A DNA stretch of 64,000 bases from Bolinopsis microptera (taxonomy: Eukaryota; Ctenophora; Tentaculata; Lobata; Bolinopsidae). Numbering within the stretch: the stretch's first letter is position 1; every line of letters starts with the position of its first letter. The position numbers and the translations under genes were made by a program. Of the stretch, positions 44,803 through 58,600 are shown in pieces. The stretch lies in the NCBI RefSeq assembly GCF_026151205.1, contig NC_087072.1, positions 7,240,084-7,304,083 of the forward strand, written 5' to 3'. The notes below the pieces were generated by a model. It was not told the DNA's origin, did not search any database, and saw only the letters and a program-made list of their open reading frames with translations.

Positions 44803-47800
44803 CTAAAATATATCGTTAGTTATAACTAGTATGTCCCTCTTCACCCTATCACTCAGTCCTGGTACAATTCTTTCGATATCTTCCAAATTAAATATATGTC
44901 CGCATTCATTTGTGAGAAGTTTAATGACTCCTTCCGTCAGTTCACAGTCCAGAAAGGGTCTGTTGTCACTATAGGACGTCAGCTGACATGCTAATGCTTT
45001 TGCAAAGAACTCCCTATCTTCTTTCTTCACTGTGCGTCTAGGTCCTGAAAATATTATCACTAAGATATTGCTGCTTGTTCTTTACCACTCACAGGAGTTC
45101 ATGGTTCAAATATGGCAGAACGGCTTGTTATCATTACTTTTCTATAAAAGCAATTAAAATCCACAATTTAGGCATGAACGTTACAAATATCACATGTTTG
45201 TGATTTAGAACACTCGGTACTTAGTACTCACGCATGTCTACATCCGACCTCCTCTGCTTGTTATTCCGTTCCCGGAGTCTTTTAATGAGTGGGTCTTGGG
45301 AAGGTCTGCAAACATCGCAGCAAGTATCATTATAAATGTTGTCATGCAGCTTAAGTACTCCTGATGATATTTATGTCATCGCATTACAATGACTGATTGG
45401 GATACTGATTATAAGGATTGAGGACACAGCAAAATTGTGTTATTTATATTGAAATAATCAAACGCCGTTGGTAGACTTCACATTTTTGCACATTTTTGCG
45501 AACCAATAAAGAATATTGAATAACTTTTACGCTAGAAATGCTATAAATGCAATATGCATTGTCCAAAGATTAAAGCTTATTAAGCGGTTTAATTTTATAG
45601 ATAATTATAACTAGACTAGAGGTTCCTGTACCATTTGCGTTAGTTATAATAATAATGTTATATATCGAGCTCGATGATGAGTTCTATTCAAATAATTTGT
45701 GAGCGCCTTTCGGACTAAATTTTCGTGTGGTATACTAAGAAGCGTTCAGATTTCAATTGTAGGACCACGTGAAGCTGTTTTACCTTTAAAGGTACCAGAA
45801 AGTATGATCCTACGGCAAGTTCCATTCTGGTCGCGGTACATGAGACACACTCCGTCCATCTCCCTGGTCTTGTTGTGCGTAAATACAATACATATCGCCT
45901 TTAAATTTGCACTTCTCCCAGCCCGACCTGAGATTAAAAAGCAACGTTAAAGACAATGTAGCTCGTTCAACCTTTGAATTCTGATAGAGGTGCGGAGCGG
46001 ACTATACAATTATTACGAATAAAATTGTTTAACATTACCCACCAATCATCTGAATGAAATCCTCTGCTGTACGAGCCATTTTCGAGTGGATGACGTATTG
46101 GATCCCTAAAGAATATAAATTTGTGTCAATAATATTAACCCTGTTTAACACAGCGAATCCATTTGTTAGAAATCGACTGTTTAAAGGTGGCAAAATAGTC
46201 CTTGATATACGTGGTGCTAAACATACCTGCTGCATCAAATCCCATAGATAAGGCACTTGTAGCTATGACGAATTTGATACGCCCATTGATATTCATTAGA
46301 TCAGCCGCTATTTCTTCCTGTTTACTGTTTGGTATCTGAGAGTGAAATACTTCAACCAGACTAATTTTTCGAGGATCCTTTTTGAGTGCCTGAAATTAAG
46401 GAAATGTCACTGGTAAATAATGAGTCAGTACACAGTTAACTTGGGTTAAGTAGGTAGAAAGTTTAAATTCTGATAACCCGGTTAAGAAGACATTTTTAAA
46501 CATCAATTTAAATGATTATGTCAGTCTTCAATATCTTATATCCCATAAGTCAAAGATTGTGTCCATAAAATAATCTTAGTATGTGCAGTGTGCACATTTA
46601 ATCATATTAATTATATATGTTGGCAAATTATTTTTTAACAATTTTTACCTGCATGAATTCTAAATATCTATATCCGCAGTCAACCAAAGAATTTTCGAAG
46701 ATTATCACCCTGGGACACTCTTCTGGCACTTCATTCTCAAGTAAGGACACCAATGGTGCTATGTCTAGCTTTCCCGGGATATTAATTAGAGAAATTCTGC
46801 TATTAACAGGATTTTGCGAGATTCTCAGTGTTTCTGTAGGATCTAGTCCTAAGTCTAAAATGGTCTCTTCCTCGCTAGACTCTTTCATAGTTGCTGTCAG
46901 AGAAAGTACTAGCGGTCGGTTCTGAAGATAAGATGTATTGCAGTTAGAAAATTCCACTAAAGACTCACTCAAATTGTAGCATTTCGTTATGGACACGACA
47001 AATCTAAACTTAATTCTAGTACCATTAAACTAACAGTATAATACTGTATCTGCACTAACCTAAGTAGTTTCAATACGGTATATGATTAGCTTACATAGCT
47101 ATACAATATAGTTATTTATTATACAGTGTTTAACGGTGTGAACTATAATTTAATAATTATACTCTTTTATATTTTTATCTACCTTAAGGCCAACAAATTG
47201 CGGTCACAATAAATTTGGTAACCATAATTTTGGTTACCATAATTTAAGTCACAAATTTTGCAAATTTTTTTTCCGATTTTTTGAGACCATTTTCACATTA
47301 TTCAGCAATTTTTTGATGTCGAAAAGGAGCTCTAACCCTTTAAGTGCAATAGGACGTTGGTACAGCTTCGTAATTTCATAACGGTATTTTCTCCGAACAA
47401 AGTAGTTCAGCATTAGTATAAGAACGGTGATGCCATTTTATTCATTTTAATCAATTTAAGATAAATAATAATTCATGTCATATATGCTCTGCTGAAATTT
47501 TGGTCTACTTTAAAATTAGTCGCCGAAAAATTTAGTCTCATGAAATGTGGTTTACAACAATTTTAGTCAAACGTTTGACTAAATTTATGGTAGACTAAAT
47601 TTGTTGTTCTTAAGGTATGTTCTACATATAATTATATCTAATATGTATGTCAGTGGGCGGATCGTACCTCGAATTTCGAAATCATGCTAGCAAGATCTTT
47701 GAACATCTTTCGAAATGGCTTACTTCCTTTCTTGCTTGCTTTCCCCCATTTATTGATGCAATGTGCCTCATCTATAACGAAAAGTAGACACCGAGAGCCA

Positions 47801-48978
47801 AGAATCGTCACAATCTGACAGTGGAATTTCATGAATTTCACGTCCGAGGAAAGATAAATTCGTACGGCTTAACCAATTCTTACCGTACTTATTCCACATG
47901 GACGGGAAACAACAGATATACTGATATAGACAATCTGGGAAGTTTACAATTACATTCATTACAGTATACAACACCTTTTGTCCCATAGCGCTGTTTAATG
48001 CCTCTGGCTGTACGACTACAGCATTATACTTCGCATTCAGGAAATCTTCTTCGCTGTCAATACTGAGATCTAAACAATTCACCTGAAACTAGAAATAAAG
48101 GCTGATCAATATTTTAATATTTTACCGCATGGTTTTTTATCACATTTCTTTGTTCAAATGGTATGCCAAAATAGATATTCATAACAAATCACCCAGAAAA
48201 GAGCCATACAACTTCAGTAAATGTCATCCCGACCCAAACGATTCCCAAATGACCACCGCATTTAATAGGACTGAACCCTCCCCTCCCCTCCCCTCCCTTC
48301 CTATGATCCAGGGACAAGGTGAATACATTTCTAGTACATTCAAGAAACTTGCTCGAAAAGCCACCTCGTTATTTGTAGTGGTTGACGTGGAATATGATGG
48401 GCCTTTTCATGAAAAAAGGATAAATGATAGCCGTGCATTTGAATTAATCAGTGCAGTGTATTAATATAATATATAAATGTATTCTACCTTTTCAAATGAT
48501 TTTTTATGGGTGTAAGATATTGACTTGAGCGGGGTCACGATTACTGTGACTGATGGAATCGCTCTGATAGTAGCAGAGTACGTTATTGCTTGGAAAATCA
48601 ATGATTTTCCTGTTCCTGTAGGTAGCGTAACCATCGTATCGACTCCAGTCATTAGGCTGCTGATAGCTGATCGTTGCTCCTCTGTCAGTAAAAATCCAAA
48701 ATCTTGCATATCCGAAAACACGTCTGAAATTTATCGACGTAGTTACAAAAAAGCAGTTTCAAGAAGTACTATTTGGTCACGACTCTGTACTCAATCTCGG
48801 AAACATTCTCGACGATCTTTCTAAATACTACAACACTACTAGATCATACTACAACAGATATCGGAATACTAGAATACTATAATAATACTACATACTTTAA
48901 TATGTTACGTAGATAGTGAATCGTAATCATACCTTCATCTGTAAATGTCCACTTAACGGTATCTCCTCCAGTCGACAT
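44803..48978 (-). CDS. compact RecQ-like DNA helicase, intact, 523 residues
   Basis: Predicted 3'-5' DNA-unwinding ATPase. Exons 5' to 3': 48933-48978, 48488-48723, 47954-48082, 47668-47814, 46649-46921, 46227-46389, 46043-46105, 45784-45927, 45232-45360, 44803-45044. All phases agree and the total, 1572 bp, is a multiple of three without internal stops. Start MSTGGDTVKW. Motifs: 0/I FGFLLTEEQR...LPTGTGKS (51-56), Ia VIVTPLKS, Ib VVVQPEALNS, II VIDEAHC (152-156), III LVLSLTATM (about 190-198), IV VEVFHSQIP, V FVIATSALSMGFD (317-329), VI QMIGRAGR (350-357). Then a RecQ-type zinc site: C390RR and CCDVC (414-418). The C-terminus ends in a helical block (IFNLEDIERIVPGLSD onward). No HRDC domain; shorter than host RecQ enzymes. 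It lies 614 bp downstream of the DUF6589 gene, same strand. Confidence 0.88.
47180..47617. mobile_element. MITE copy 1, in a RecQ-like gene intron
   Basis: Ends TACCTTAAGGCCAACAAATT and, inverted, AAATTTGTTGTTCTTAAGGTA, with TA at both borders. The interior repeats AATTTTRGTCACAAATTTTG motifs, including sub-repeats in both orientations. It shares sequence with 49295-49600. Confidence 0.8.
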
Positions 48979-49294
48979 AATTTGACCTAAGAAGTTTTAA
49001 ATTAGAGTACAAAATCTATGATTTCCTTTCCAAATCATGTGGTGGTGGGAATTAAACGTGTATTTTCGGCCGAATACCAATGTACAATAACACGAGTATA
49101 ATACTATGGTCTGCAAAATTTTCATCAAATCACTTATCATACGATAGCTTATTATAAAGAGTAGTAAAACTATATTAATTTTTAAAAGTATGAACAAATA
49201 TCAATACATATGATTTGAAATAAGCACTTAACAATTACACAACAAAATCAACAATTTCAAATCAGGTTTGCTGGTCATGGTGGTGGACTATTAA

Positions 49295-49600
49295 GTTAGG
49301 GCCAACAAATTTGGGTCACCATAAATTTGGTACCTATAATTTTGATAGCTATAATTTTAGTCACAAATTTTGCCAAGTTTTAGTCTACAACAAGTTAAGT
49401 CACAATTTTACTGTTTATTATGAACATACGATAAAGAATGTAAGCTCAATATTATTTATTTCATATATGATCAACTAAAATGTTGGTCTCCTTCAAAATT
49501 GGTCTCCGAAACATTTAGTCACATGAAATTTGGTTTACAAAAATTTTAGTCAAAAGTTTGACTAAATTTATGATAGATTAAATTTTTCGTCCCTAAGGTA
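49295..49600. mobile_element. MITE copy 2, between the DUF6589 and RecQ-like genes
   Basis: Shorter relative of 47180-47617, with left end TTAGGGCCAACAAATTT and right end AAATTTTTCGTCCCTAAGGTA. The right end overlaps the last two codons of the DUF6589 gene, so its stop codon (TAG at 49593-49595) lies inside the inverted repeat. Confidence 0.75.
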
Positions 49601-52600
49601 TAATTTCATGGTTCACAAAATTAATAAATAATTCATCGTGACACTCTTCGGCCTGATCCTCCTCGTTCGTTTCAGCGTCTTCGTTCTCATCTACATTTTC
49701 CTGATTGTCGTCCTCCTCACCGTCTTCTTCGTCATCGAGCACTTCGTCTTCCGCAACCATGTCCTCTATCGTGAACGTACTGTACTTAGCGTAGCCTTTC
49801 TTAGCATTTTCAATGGCTGTAAGACGTGTTGATCATATTACATAAGAATTTTCTTAAGTTATTTTCTAAAATGTACTTTCTTATTGCAATCTGTAGTTAA
49901 AAATAATTTTGTAAATCGTGTTTATCCACAAGAAATGAATATATATATAAATTATGCTGTACTCAATCATTGACTATGAACGTTACATCTTAAACCAGAA
50001 ACTTACCTTCACGGACAAATTGGACGAGAGTCTTTTTCTTCTTGTTATCATTATGGATATTTCTTGATATCCTCAAGCCGGGCACTGGTTTTCGTCCCGG
50101 CTCAAATTTAAAGAAATTCCCCGCCTCCACTCTCGGCAATACCTTCTCGTGGTAAACCCCGACAGATTCATCTGCAGAACCTTTAGTTCGATGGATTCCT
50201 AAATCAGGTGGTCTATTGTTAATAACATGAAGTTATGGGAACGACAATTTAATTGTGTCACGATTTGAAAGTGTAGCGAGAAAAAACCTCCATATTTCCT
50301 ATCAATACTTACCATCCTAATTAAAAATCTCGGTTCTACAGTCTAATACCGAAATTGTACTGCAAGATTCTATAAGTGCATGATTGTCTTATTCATTTTA
50401 CCTGTCAAATCATCTTCCACTGATTTCCGAACTGTGTGGAGAAAGCTCAGAGCGTCAGCAGATGTGATCATGCTTTCTTTAGTGAAGTTTTTTCCCATCA
50501 CGGAGGTTAGGAAGTTGTTCATCAATTCCAGAACGTAATCATTTGCTTTTCTTTTTCCAGGTCCAACTCCTAGTCCTGCGATAAAAATGTTATTTTAATT
50601 ATATGCCTCCTCGGATTGCCCTAGATTAAGATCTGAATAAATCGATAAATTTCTACAGTTATTGATAATAATAAAATCCTTGCGTTTTCTTAGATAGTTT
50701 TGATAGATTGCGTCTGCAATTAGTTGCATTTTTCAATCTAAATACCTGTTGTGGTGTTGTGCATATATTCATAAGCCAGTGCTTCAGGGAATATGCTTTG
50801 GAGCATTATCTGCCGTTTAACTTGCATGTAAGCATACTTAGTATGCCCCATCCTCCTAAATATTGGGATGGTGAACTTGAGCGTAAGGGTCTCACGTTCA
50901 CCGTCACCGTAAGAGATTGCTTGTTGGAGGTTGCTGTTTAGCAAGCCCAGGAAAACCACCAATCTACCGTAATTGTACCTGTAAAAGCAATTGCTAAATC
51001 AAAAAGCTTGATTGAGTAGCACAGTGTTTAATTAGATAAAGACTTTTCATTTAACAAAAACTCGTTATCATTAACTCAAGTTAAATAGGGGGGGGGGGGG
51101 ACCGGGGGTCCAAGGGGAACTTTGGGAAAGTCCCCTAGGATTTCTAAAATTCCCCAAAATAAGTTCCCCAAAGTTCCCTAAAATTATTCAAAATTTCTCT
51201 AATATACTTGATTAACTTACTTGTTGATACTTATTGCAGCACTACTAAAAAAGTATAAGTATAAATTTTGGGGCACTTTGGGAAATTCCCCTAAGATTTC
51301 TAAAGTTCCCTAAAAAAGTTCCCCAAAGTTCCCCTAAATTATTCAAAATTTCTCTAATAAACATTAAGGGGGGGGGGGGGGGGGGAGGGGGTTCAAGTTG
51401 TGAAACTTAGTTTCGAGATAGCAGTTGACCAACAATCTAGGACGGTGACCAAACTTTTGAGGGGGTACCGGACCCCAACCGCCAAACGGTGCCCGCGGGG
51501 CAGCCACGCCCATATTTGGTCCAAATCAGGCCCAATTTAGCCAAATACCCTGAACATGCCCAAAACCCAAATTTTATGTGCTGTACTTGTAGTTAGTGGT
51601 TCCTTGAACTCGTATATGAAGTTTCATCAAGATTGGACAAAAAATGACTGAGTTATGAGCTAAAAACTATATGCCCATATTTGGGCATACGCACTAAATT
51701 TGATCGATTTTGGCCCATAAATTGGTCAAATATCAATATTTTTGAATTAAACTAACTTTATATGAAAGGTAAGCCTAAACTTCACACTCTCTATGATTAT
51801 CAGCTCAATATCTACCTAACTGTGGATTCTGTGTTCAAATAATCGCAAAAAATGAACAAAATCGCCTATATGTCAGTTCGCGATATTTGCAAAAGTGACT
51901 TCGCTCAAAACAATAGAACTCAATAGGGTATCAATATTTTTTCCTGAAATTTTCAGAATCAACGTAGAATCGCCTCATGACCTTAAGTTTTGTATTAAAA
52001 TTTTGAGTTAGGCCTTTAAAAAAATTTGGCGGCCAAATTATGAAATTTGCCGGGCATTTTTCAGAATTTGGCCGCCAAATTGGGCATGTTCAGGGTATTT
52101 GGCTGAATTAGGCCTGATTTGGACCAAATATGGGCGTGGCTGCGCTGCAGGCACCGTTTGGCGGTTGGGGTCCGGGACCCCCTCAAAAGTTAGGTCACCG
52201 GTCCTAGTTTGTTGGTCAACTGTTATCTCGAAACCAACTTTTACAAAAAATTCAGGGTGAACCCCCCCCCCCCCCACTTAATACTAAGCCATTAATGTTA
52301 ACATGTATGTTATTATAAGGTATTGAATCTTAACTTACTTGTTGATACTTGCAGCTCTACTATAGAAGTATAAGTATATATTTTGGGGAACTTTGGGAAA
52401 GTCCCCCAGGATTCCTGAAGTTCCCCAAAAAAGTTTCCCTTGGACCGTCTGATTTTTTCAGACGGATCTGTCTGTACTAATAGAGGGGAGTGATATCTAT
52501 CAGCTGCTTTTGGTCCCATGGAAGAATATTGTTCCTAGCCGAAATAATCGCCGGTCAAAGGTCAGCGCTTATGTGTAATTGTATTGCGCAAGCGATTTTC

Positions 52601-55600
52601 AATCGCGCGTTCTGAAAATCGAGTCTAAAAATCTATCTTCTCCTACATTTTTTGAGCAATCACCCTCAAACTTTCAGGATATGTTCTTAGGGACAGTTAG
52701 AAGAGAACTCTAGAGCCAGAATTTTGAGATAGGCCTTTAAAGATTTTAAATTCGAAAAGATTGATCTGCAAAGCAACAACCATTCAATATAAAACACGAC
52801 GTTGGTATAAGACCCAACATATGTAAATTGACTTTTGTCCCCCCCCCCCCTCCCCTCCCTGTACATTTGGCGTTATTTAAAAGCTTAAAAATCATCATAT
52901 TCAGGATTTTCATACCGTGGATCATCGAGTTTTAGATGACTGTAGGCATCCCTGATCCTCCTCTCCGCTGTTTCTTCCTTCAAGTTGTGGACGTCCATCA
53001 TGTGCTTCATCAGGAGCACCCTGTTCTGTTTCGTCACCTGCAAATAATTGTTTTATTGATGCACCTTCAAAAAGCTTAAAGTTTTACGAGAGAGTTACAT
53101 GAATCACTTTATTTAGAGAATTACTATAAAAATAATGAAAAGCTTGCAAGATATTTGAACTAAAATAAAAATGTTTTCTTACCGTACAGTCCCGACATTT
53201 AAGTATGGGCACATTTGAAACCCAGTCTTCTTCTTGAAACTTAAGTACCCTCTTAATCAGAAGATGTACGTAAACTCTGAATTGATATTTTGGGTTATCG
53301 CAAATCACTTTTATTAATGACATAACTTGAAATACATATAGTTATCATTTAACATGAGGAAACTTACGTTAAGTGTGCGACAAAATAAAAACCTTTTTAG
53401 AAAAGCTCAAAAAATTTAGTATAAAATATATTTTCACTTTCAAAATAAAATATTTAGATAAATCATAAACTCACTGGAATTTTGCAACTGCAGTAGCAGG
53501 ACCAGAATCTCTCAGCACCTCTTCGATGGACTTGACCATGTCAGCATGCTCATTAGCCATTTCTTTCCAAGCAGAGTGGAGCATTGCCTCCCAATACAAG
53601 GTGAAGGCTCTCCACGTTTTTGTGAAAGAGTCCTTCACCTTGTATGTTGCTGCTTTCGGATTCTGCGAAGAGTGGCAGCAGCCGGTGAACGACGATTTGT
53701 CCAGCTTCGAATACTCGGAATGGATGAGTTTCATCGTAGCCTGCAAAAAATATTATAATTGTACGGTTCAATGGCCAATAACTTAACATTTTTGAGAAAG
53801 CAACGTTCGCCGAAAATTCGAAAGTTTTCAATATACTTACTGTGAGCAGAGTGATCTGCGTGTGGAAATTTCCATCATATTCTAACATTTGTCTCATTCT
53901 AGAACTGTCAAGGACACTTGCTAAGGAAATCTTGGCGTTCTGGATGCGTTCTTGGGTCAGTTGATCACCAGCGATCCAAGTTATCTGAAGATTTAGGACT
54001 TTATCATTTCAGCAAAAGTGAGAACTAATCTAAAGTAAAAAGCCTTTAAAATTCAAACGAAATGCTAGTTATAAATCTCGCACATCATTTGTCTTGTAGA
54101 TTAAATGAGTGAGTTCTTAATCTTGTTAAACATTCGCTATGAGAATGTATCATTGGGCTCAATCGTGCTCGTACAAGCTGTTCCTGCTATTTCATACATA
54201 ATAAAAAAGTCTGCTGTTATATTCTGTGATATGAAACTATTACTTGACTGATTTTTTTTCTATATTGGCTTACCTTATTATTGTAACTTACCCCTTTGAT
54301 GTTGCTGTACTGCATACACTCATTCAGTATCTGGATGGTGCCAGCTGTGGATGTTTGGTTCTGGTCGATGATACCGAGTGTTACTAACACAGTCCCCAAG
54401 GCCATGACATCACTGTTTTTGTGTTCATGGCTCTTGGGGAGATGTCTCAGTATCATCGACAATGCAGGTTCCCGTTTAGCCAGCGTGGACATGGCAATCC
54501 CTACCAGCTGCTCCTCCATTACTTCTAACTCTTTGGAGGTCGGTAGTAGGTGCTTTTCTGTGCGAATATAAAAAAAGTGATCAAAAAAGAACATGGCTAC
54601 AGTAATTTCAATTTCAATAATTGCCAGCGGGTAAAATATACTCCAAGAACACTTACAGTGTTTTTAATTTAACCAAACATAACTATTTGTGTTCATTGAA
54701 TAGCATAAGCGCGTAGCTTAGTTAAAACCTGTCAATGAGTCTAAGGGAAGTGACGGAGCAGCCCTGGACAGATCTGAGGGAGCAAAGATTTCTTGTGGCT
54801 TCGCGATGACATGCACCACGTCTATCTTCTGCTCCTTCCCCCATCTGGCGTTTCCTATAACGACATTAAAATTATCAAGAACCAAAACAGTCTGGGGAGA
54901 TAGCCGCTGCTCCGGGTTTTTGTAGGTCTGCTCTCTGTTGCCAATAGAAATTCCACCAGTCCCTGAAAATACATTGAAAATCAGCATTTTATGATTAATT
55001 TGAGATTTAATTATAAAGACTTTTCATATTTTGTGTCCATTGTCCAAGCCTAATCAGCATCAACGAATGATTTTACAATTAAATAATGCCAGAAATTCAG
55101 TGCACCATGTTAGACTTATAGTTACACAGTTATAAAATCATACGTACGGTTGTAAATCAGCTTGTGTGGAATCCTATTCGCTCCGATAAAAATGTACGGG
55201 TGATTCTTTAGAGTCTCAAGAAACGCGTCTAGTTCTTCTGGGGTTTTCTTGCCTTCCTTCTGGAACTCAATAATGCTCTTTATCATGGAATCCGTGTTCA
55301 AGCCTGCTTTCTTGATGATGTCGCGTACAGTCCGACTGTTGCAACACACTCCCATTTTACCCAATATGTTAACAGCTGAGTTTGGTAGGCCTGCGTATAT
55401 GTGAAATGGGGTAAGTAGAGTGAAAGTCGATTTAAAAATTCGATCTTAAAATCGTTATAACCACATTCTAGGGATGATCACAAACCTTTCTAATAAACCC
55501 CCCACTGGCCATTAATAATATTATATATATTATATATATTATTTAGCTACGTAATACAATAAGATATCAAATTTTATCTCATAAAATGTGGCCACTCTAG

Positions 55601-58600
55601 AAAAATTTTAGTAAGGATTCATTTTATAAATATTAATATCATTGTTAATTAAAATGATAAATGATGTCATATTACTGAATGTATATATACATTAAGTATA
55701 TATACTTAATACTAGGTATATTGTATATGATATGCGGTGTTGAGATGTTAAGTCGAGTAAAGTAATCCCATGATTACTCAGAAAATTATATTGAACTTCT
55801 AAACTTCTTTAAAATCACAGATAGACAAAGAACTACGCTAGTGAGAAAACCGATCTTCAAGCTGCTAACCTGCTGCAATCAACATGCATCCGAGCTTTGC
55901 GGAGTAAACGTTTAGATCCTGGTTAGTCAGGTTCAAAAGTACAGATGCCGCTAGTCCAACTCTGCCTTTGAGAGATTCATTATCCTCCTTCTCTCCTTTC
56001 TTTTTGAGAAGAGCGGTCAACAAAACATACAGAACTTTTGTTCTAGCACACAGCTCGTCAGCGATCTTTATCGGCGTTAAAAGTTTCACTTCTTGGAGAT
56101 CAAATCTGCTTTCTGAAAGGTATGTTTTTGTCTTCCCTAGCTTCGAAAAAAGGTTACCGTCGAATCAAATGAATCATCTTATATCATCTTACTATATATA
56201 AAGCGAGATGATGTATATATCTGCACATTATACTGACACCACGCACCACGGAAACAATTTTAACACGACTTTTATCAGAAACCGTGAAAGATATACAACT
56301 GAAACTATTTTGATTGGTTCAAATGCTTCAGTTCGGCATTAAAAATATTGGTTTCATTATTATGTCAGTAAGCCATTTTAACGACTTTTTTTGAAAGATC
56401 TACAAATTGGTACCGTACCTTTTTTGTCAGAGGTTCCTGTATCTTTCTTTGTTCCTCTGAGAATGGATGGATTTGTTAGCGAAACCATCGATTTCTTGTC
56501 GAGCAGGAGAAGCTTTGTCAATGTCCCTAAGAGCTCATCCTCACGATCACCAATCGTCTGCTGTAAATTAAAAATATTGAGGTGTTGAGTGTAAGAGCAT
56601 TGATATAACAGGATCTTAGGTAATTGAATGAGCTGCACTTTGACATTTTTGAAAATTATTTAAGTACGGCTAAGAGACATAATAGATTTGGTTTTTGTAG
56701 TATTTAGACATTACCAAACAACATTTTCAATCTACAAATATAAGGGTTGCAACTTGCACTGTGAAAATTGATGATTTAATTGCTACACAACTATGCCACC
56801 CGATTAGCATTAATATGCGAGCTGTTCTATCATCTTGATGAAACAACACTGTTACTTAAAATATTCCCATCTAGAACTCACATTAGGCAGGTATAGTGTC
56901 GTACGTTCATCATCTTGAATGTTAAGCGTGACAGGTCTTGGTCGTTTCGCCACATTTGAGGGTTTGCAGAAAACGTTTCTTAGTCCCTCCACATTACTCT
57001 GAACTTCTTCAATCTGAAATAATATCTACATTTACAAACGCTACTATGCGATACGATCATAGTATAAACTCTATGACATAAAAGACAGGGAACCACAGTT
57101 ATCACAACTAAGATGCCATTAATTAAACAAAGTGTCACAAATGCTCTTGTGCTTTCTTAATATTAAAGCAGAGAAATTTGGCTATATAATGTTTACATTA
57201 AATAAATGTGTAATAACTACAGATGTATACAACTAACGCAATTCTAAAAAGTTTAAGATTAATGTTCTGATACGCTACACTCTAAAATATTCCTAATTTT
57301 GCGTTGCTATCATAATCCTATTCCGCAGGGCACAACACCACAACTTCAGAAGATGCAAGGAGCGTGTTCTTAACTCTCCAAAACGAAGGTTGGTGAACAA
57401 TAGGAAAATTTATTTTTTATTGGTTGGCGTTATCATGGTGAGAAACCAGGGGATTCACGAGATATTATAACGTCCCGAAGTCGCTTTAATTATGATATTT
57501 ATCCAATCTAGTCCATTAATGTAGGCCAAGAAATACCGATAGGGCAGCTAAGTAATGGTGGGTTAATACAGTGGGTGCTTATTATATTTATGGCATGTCT
57601 AAATAAGACAGTTTGAATGCATGTCACGTGATATTGTTAACAGTCAGTGTAATTACGTGTCTGGAAAGTGTGTCTAGCTATACAGGGCCCTTTGATGTAT
57701 TTGTAATACATTTCTAAGTGACGTGACACCTCTTAGTAATAAGTAATGACGATTAACGGGACCAATTATGGTTACTTTTCTAGATATTATGATTCCTTAT
57801 ATTAGGAGACATTTTGGAGACATTGTCTCCATTGGAATTTCATGGGAATTGGAAGGGAATTACGTATTATTGATATTTATGCACTTAAATTAGCTGTATA
57901 TGGCTTATCTGAGTTCTGATCTGTCCCTTAAGCAAAATAAAACCTTTCACATGTGATAAGAAGACGAAAAAAAGGGAGGGGGGGGGGTGGGAACTATAAT
58001 TGCCAACAAAGTATTTTCCAAAATTTTCAAAATTTGTTTTTCCATGTTTCACCCTAAAACGGTTCCAATAAGTTTGGTTGGCACCCTGGTGGATCTGGAA
58101 CTACGTTACCAGTTATTTGGGACCAAAAATGGGCCAAAAAGGGGAATTTTCCGGTGTTGAATGAATGAAATAAACTGTCGTGCACATACAGAATGAATGG
58201 TTAATAATTTAATATTATGTAGACCAAGCTCTGTGCACAGGATGCTTCCTGGAAGAATCCAGTTCTTTTAGCGGGGCACCCTACCTTAAGCCAAATTGAG
58301 AAATAATAATCATATTCCTAGAGAAATCAGAAATCGAATACCAATCAAATAATATGATATATAGGAGTAGTAACCAAATGTGTGTCCAAATTGGAGTTTT
58401 CAAAGCCAGATTTTCGGCTTTAATTGGCTGGAACATGCCCAAATTGTAGTGGGTGACTTGCCTAGAGGTAGTACAACTGTGATCCGTTGCAGAAAGCCGG
58501 GTTCCCGGGATTCGAAATGACTTAAAAAAAGATTTTGTAAAAAAATGGAGACATTTTGGAATCCATGGGAATTTTTGGGAGACATCCATATTTCGCCCTA

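Noticed and set aside
53553-53897. 114-codon minus ORF spanning a splice junction of the DUF6589 gene
   Set aside because: It is exon 53841-53984 read through its intron into another frame; the GTAAGT donor and phases support splicing instead.
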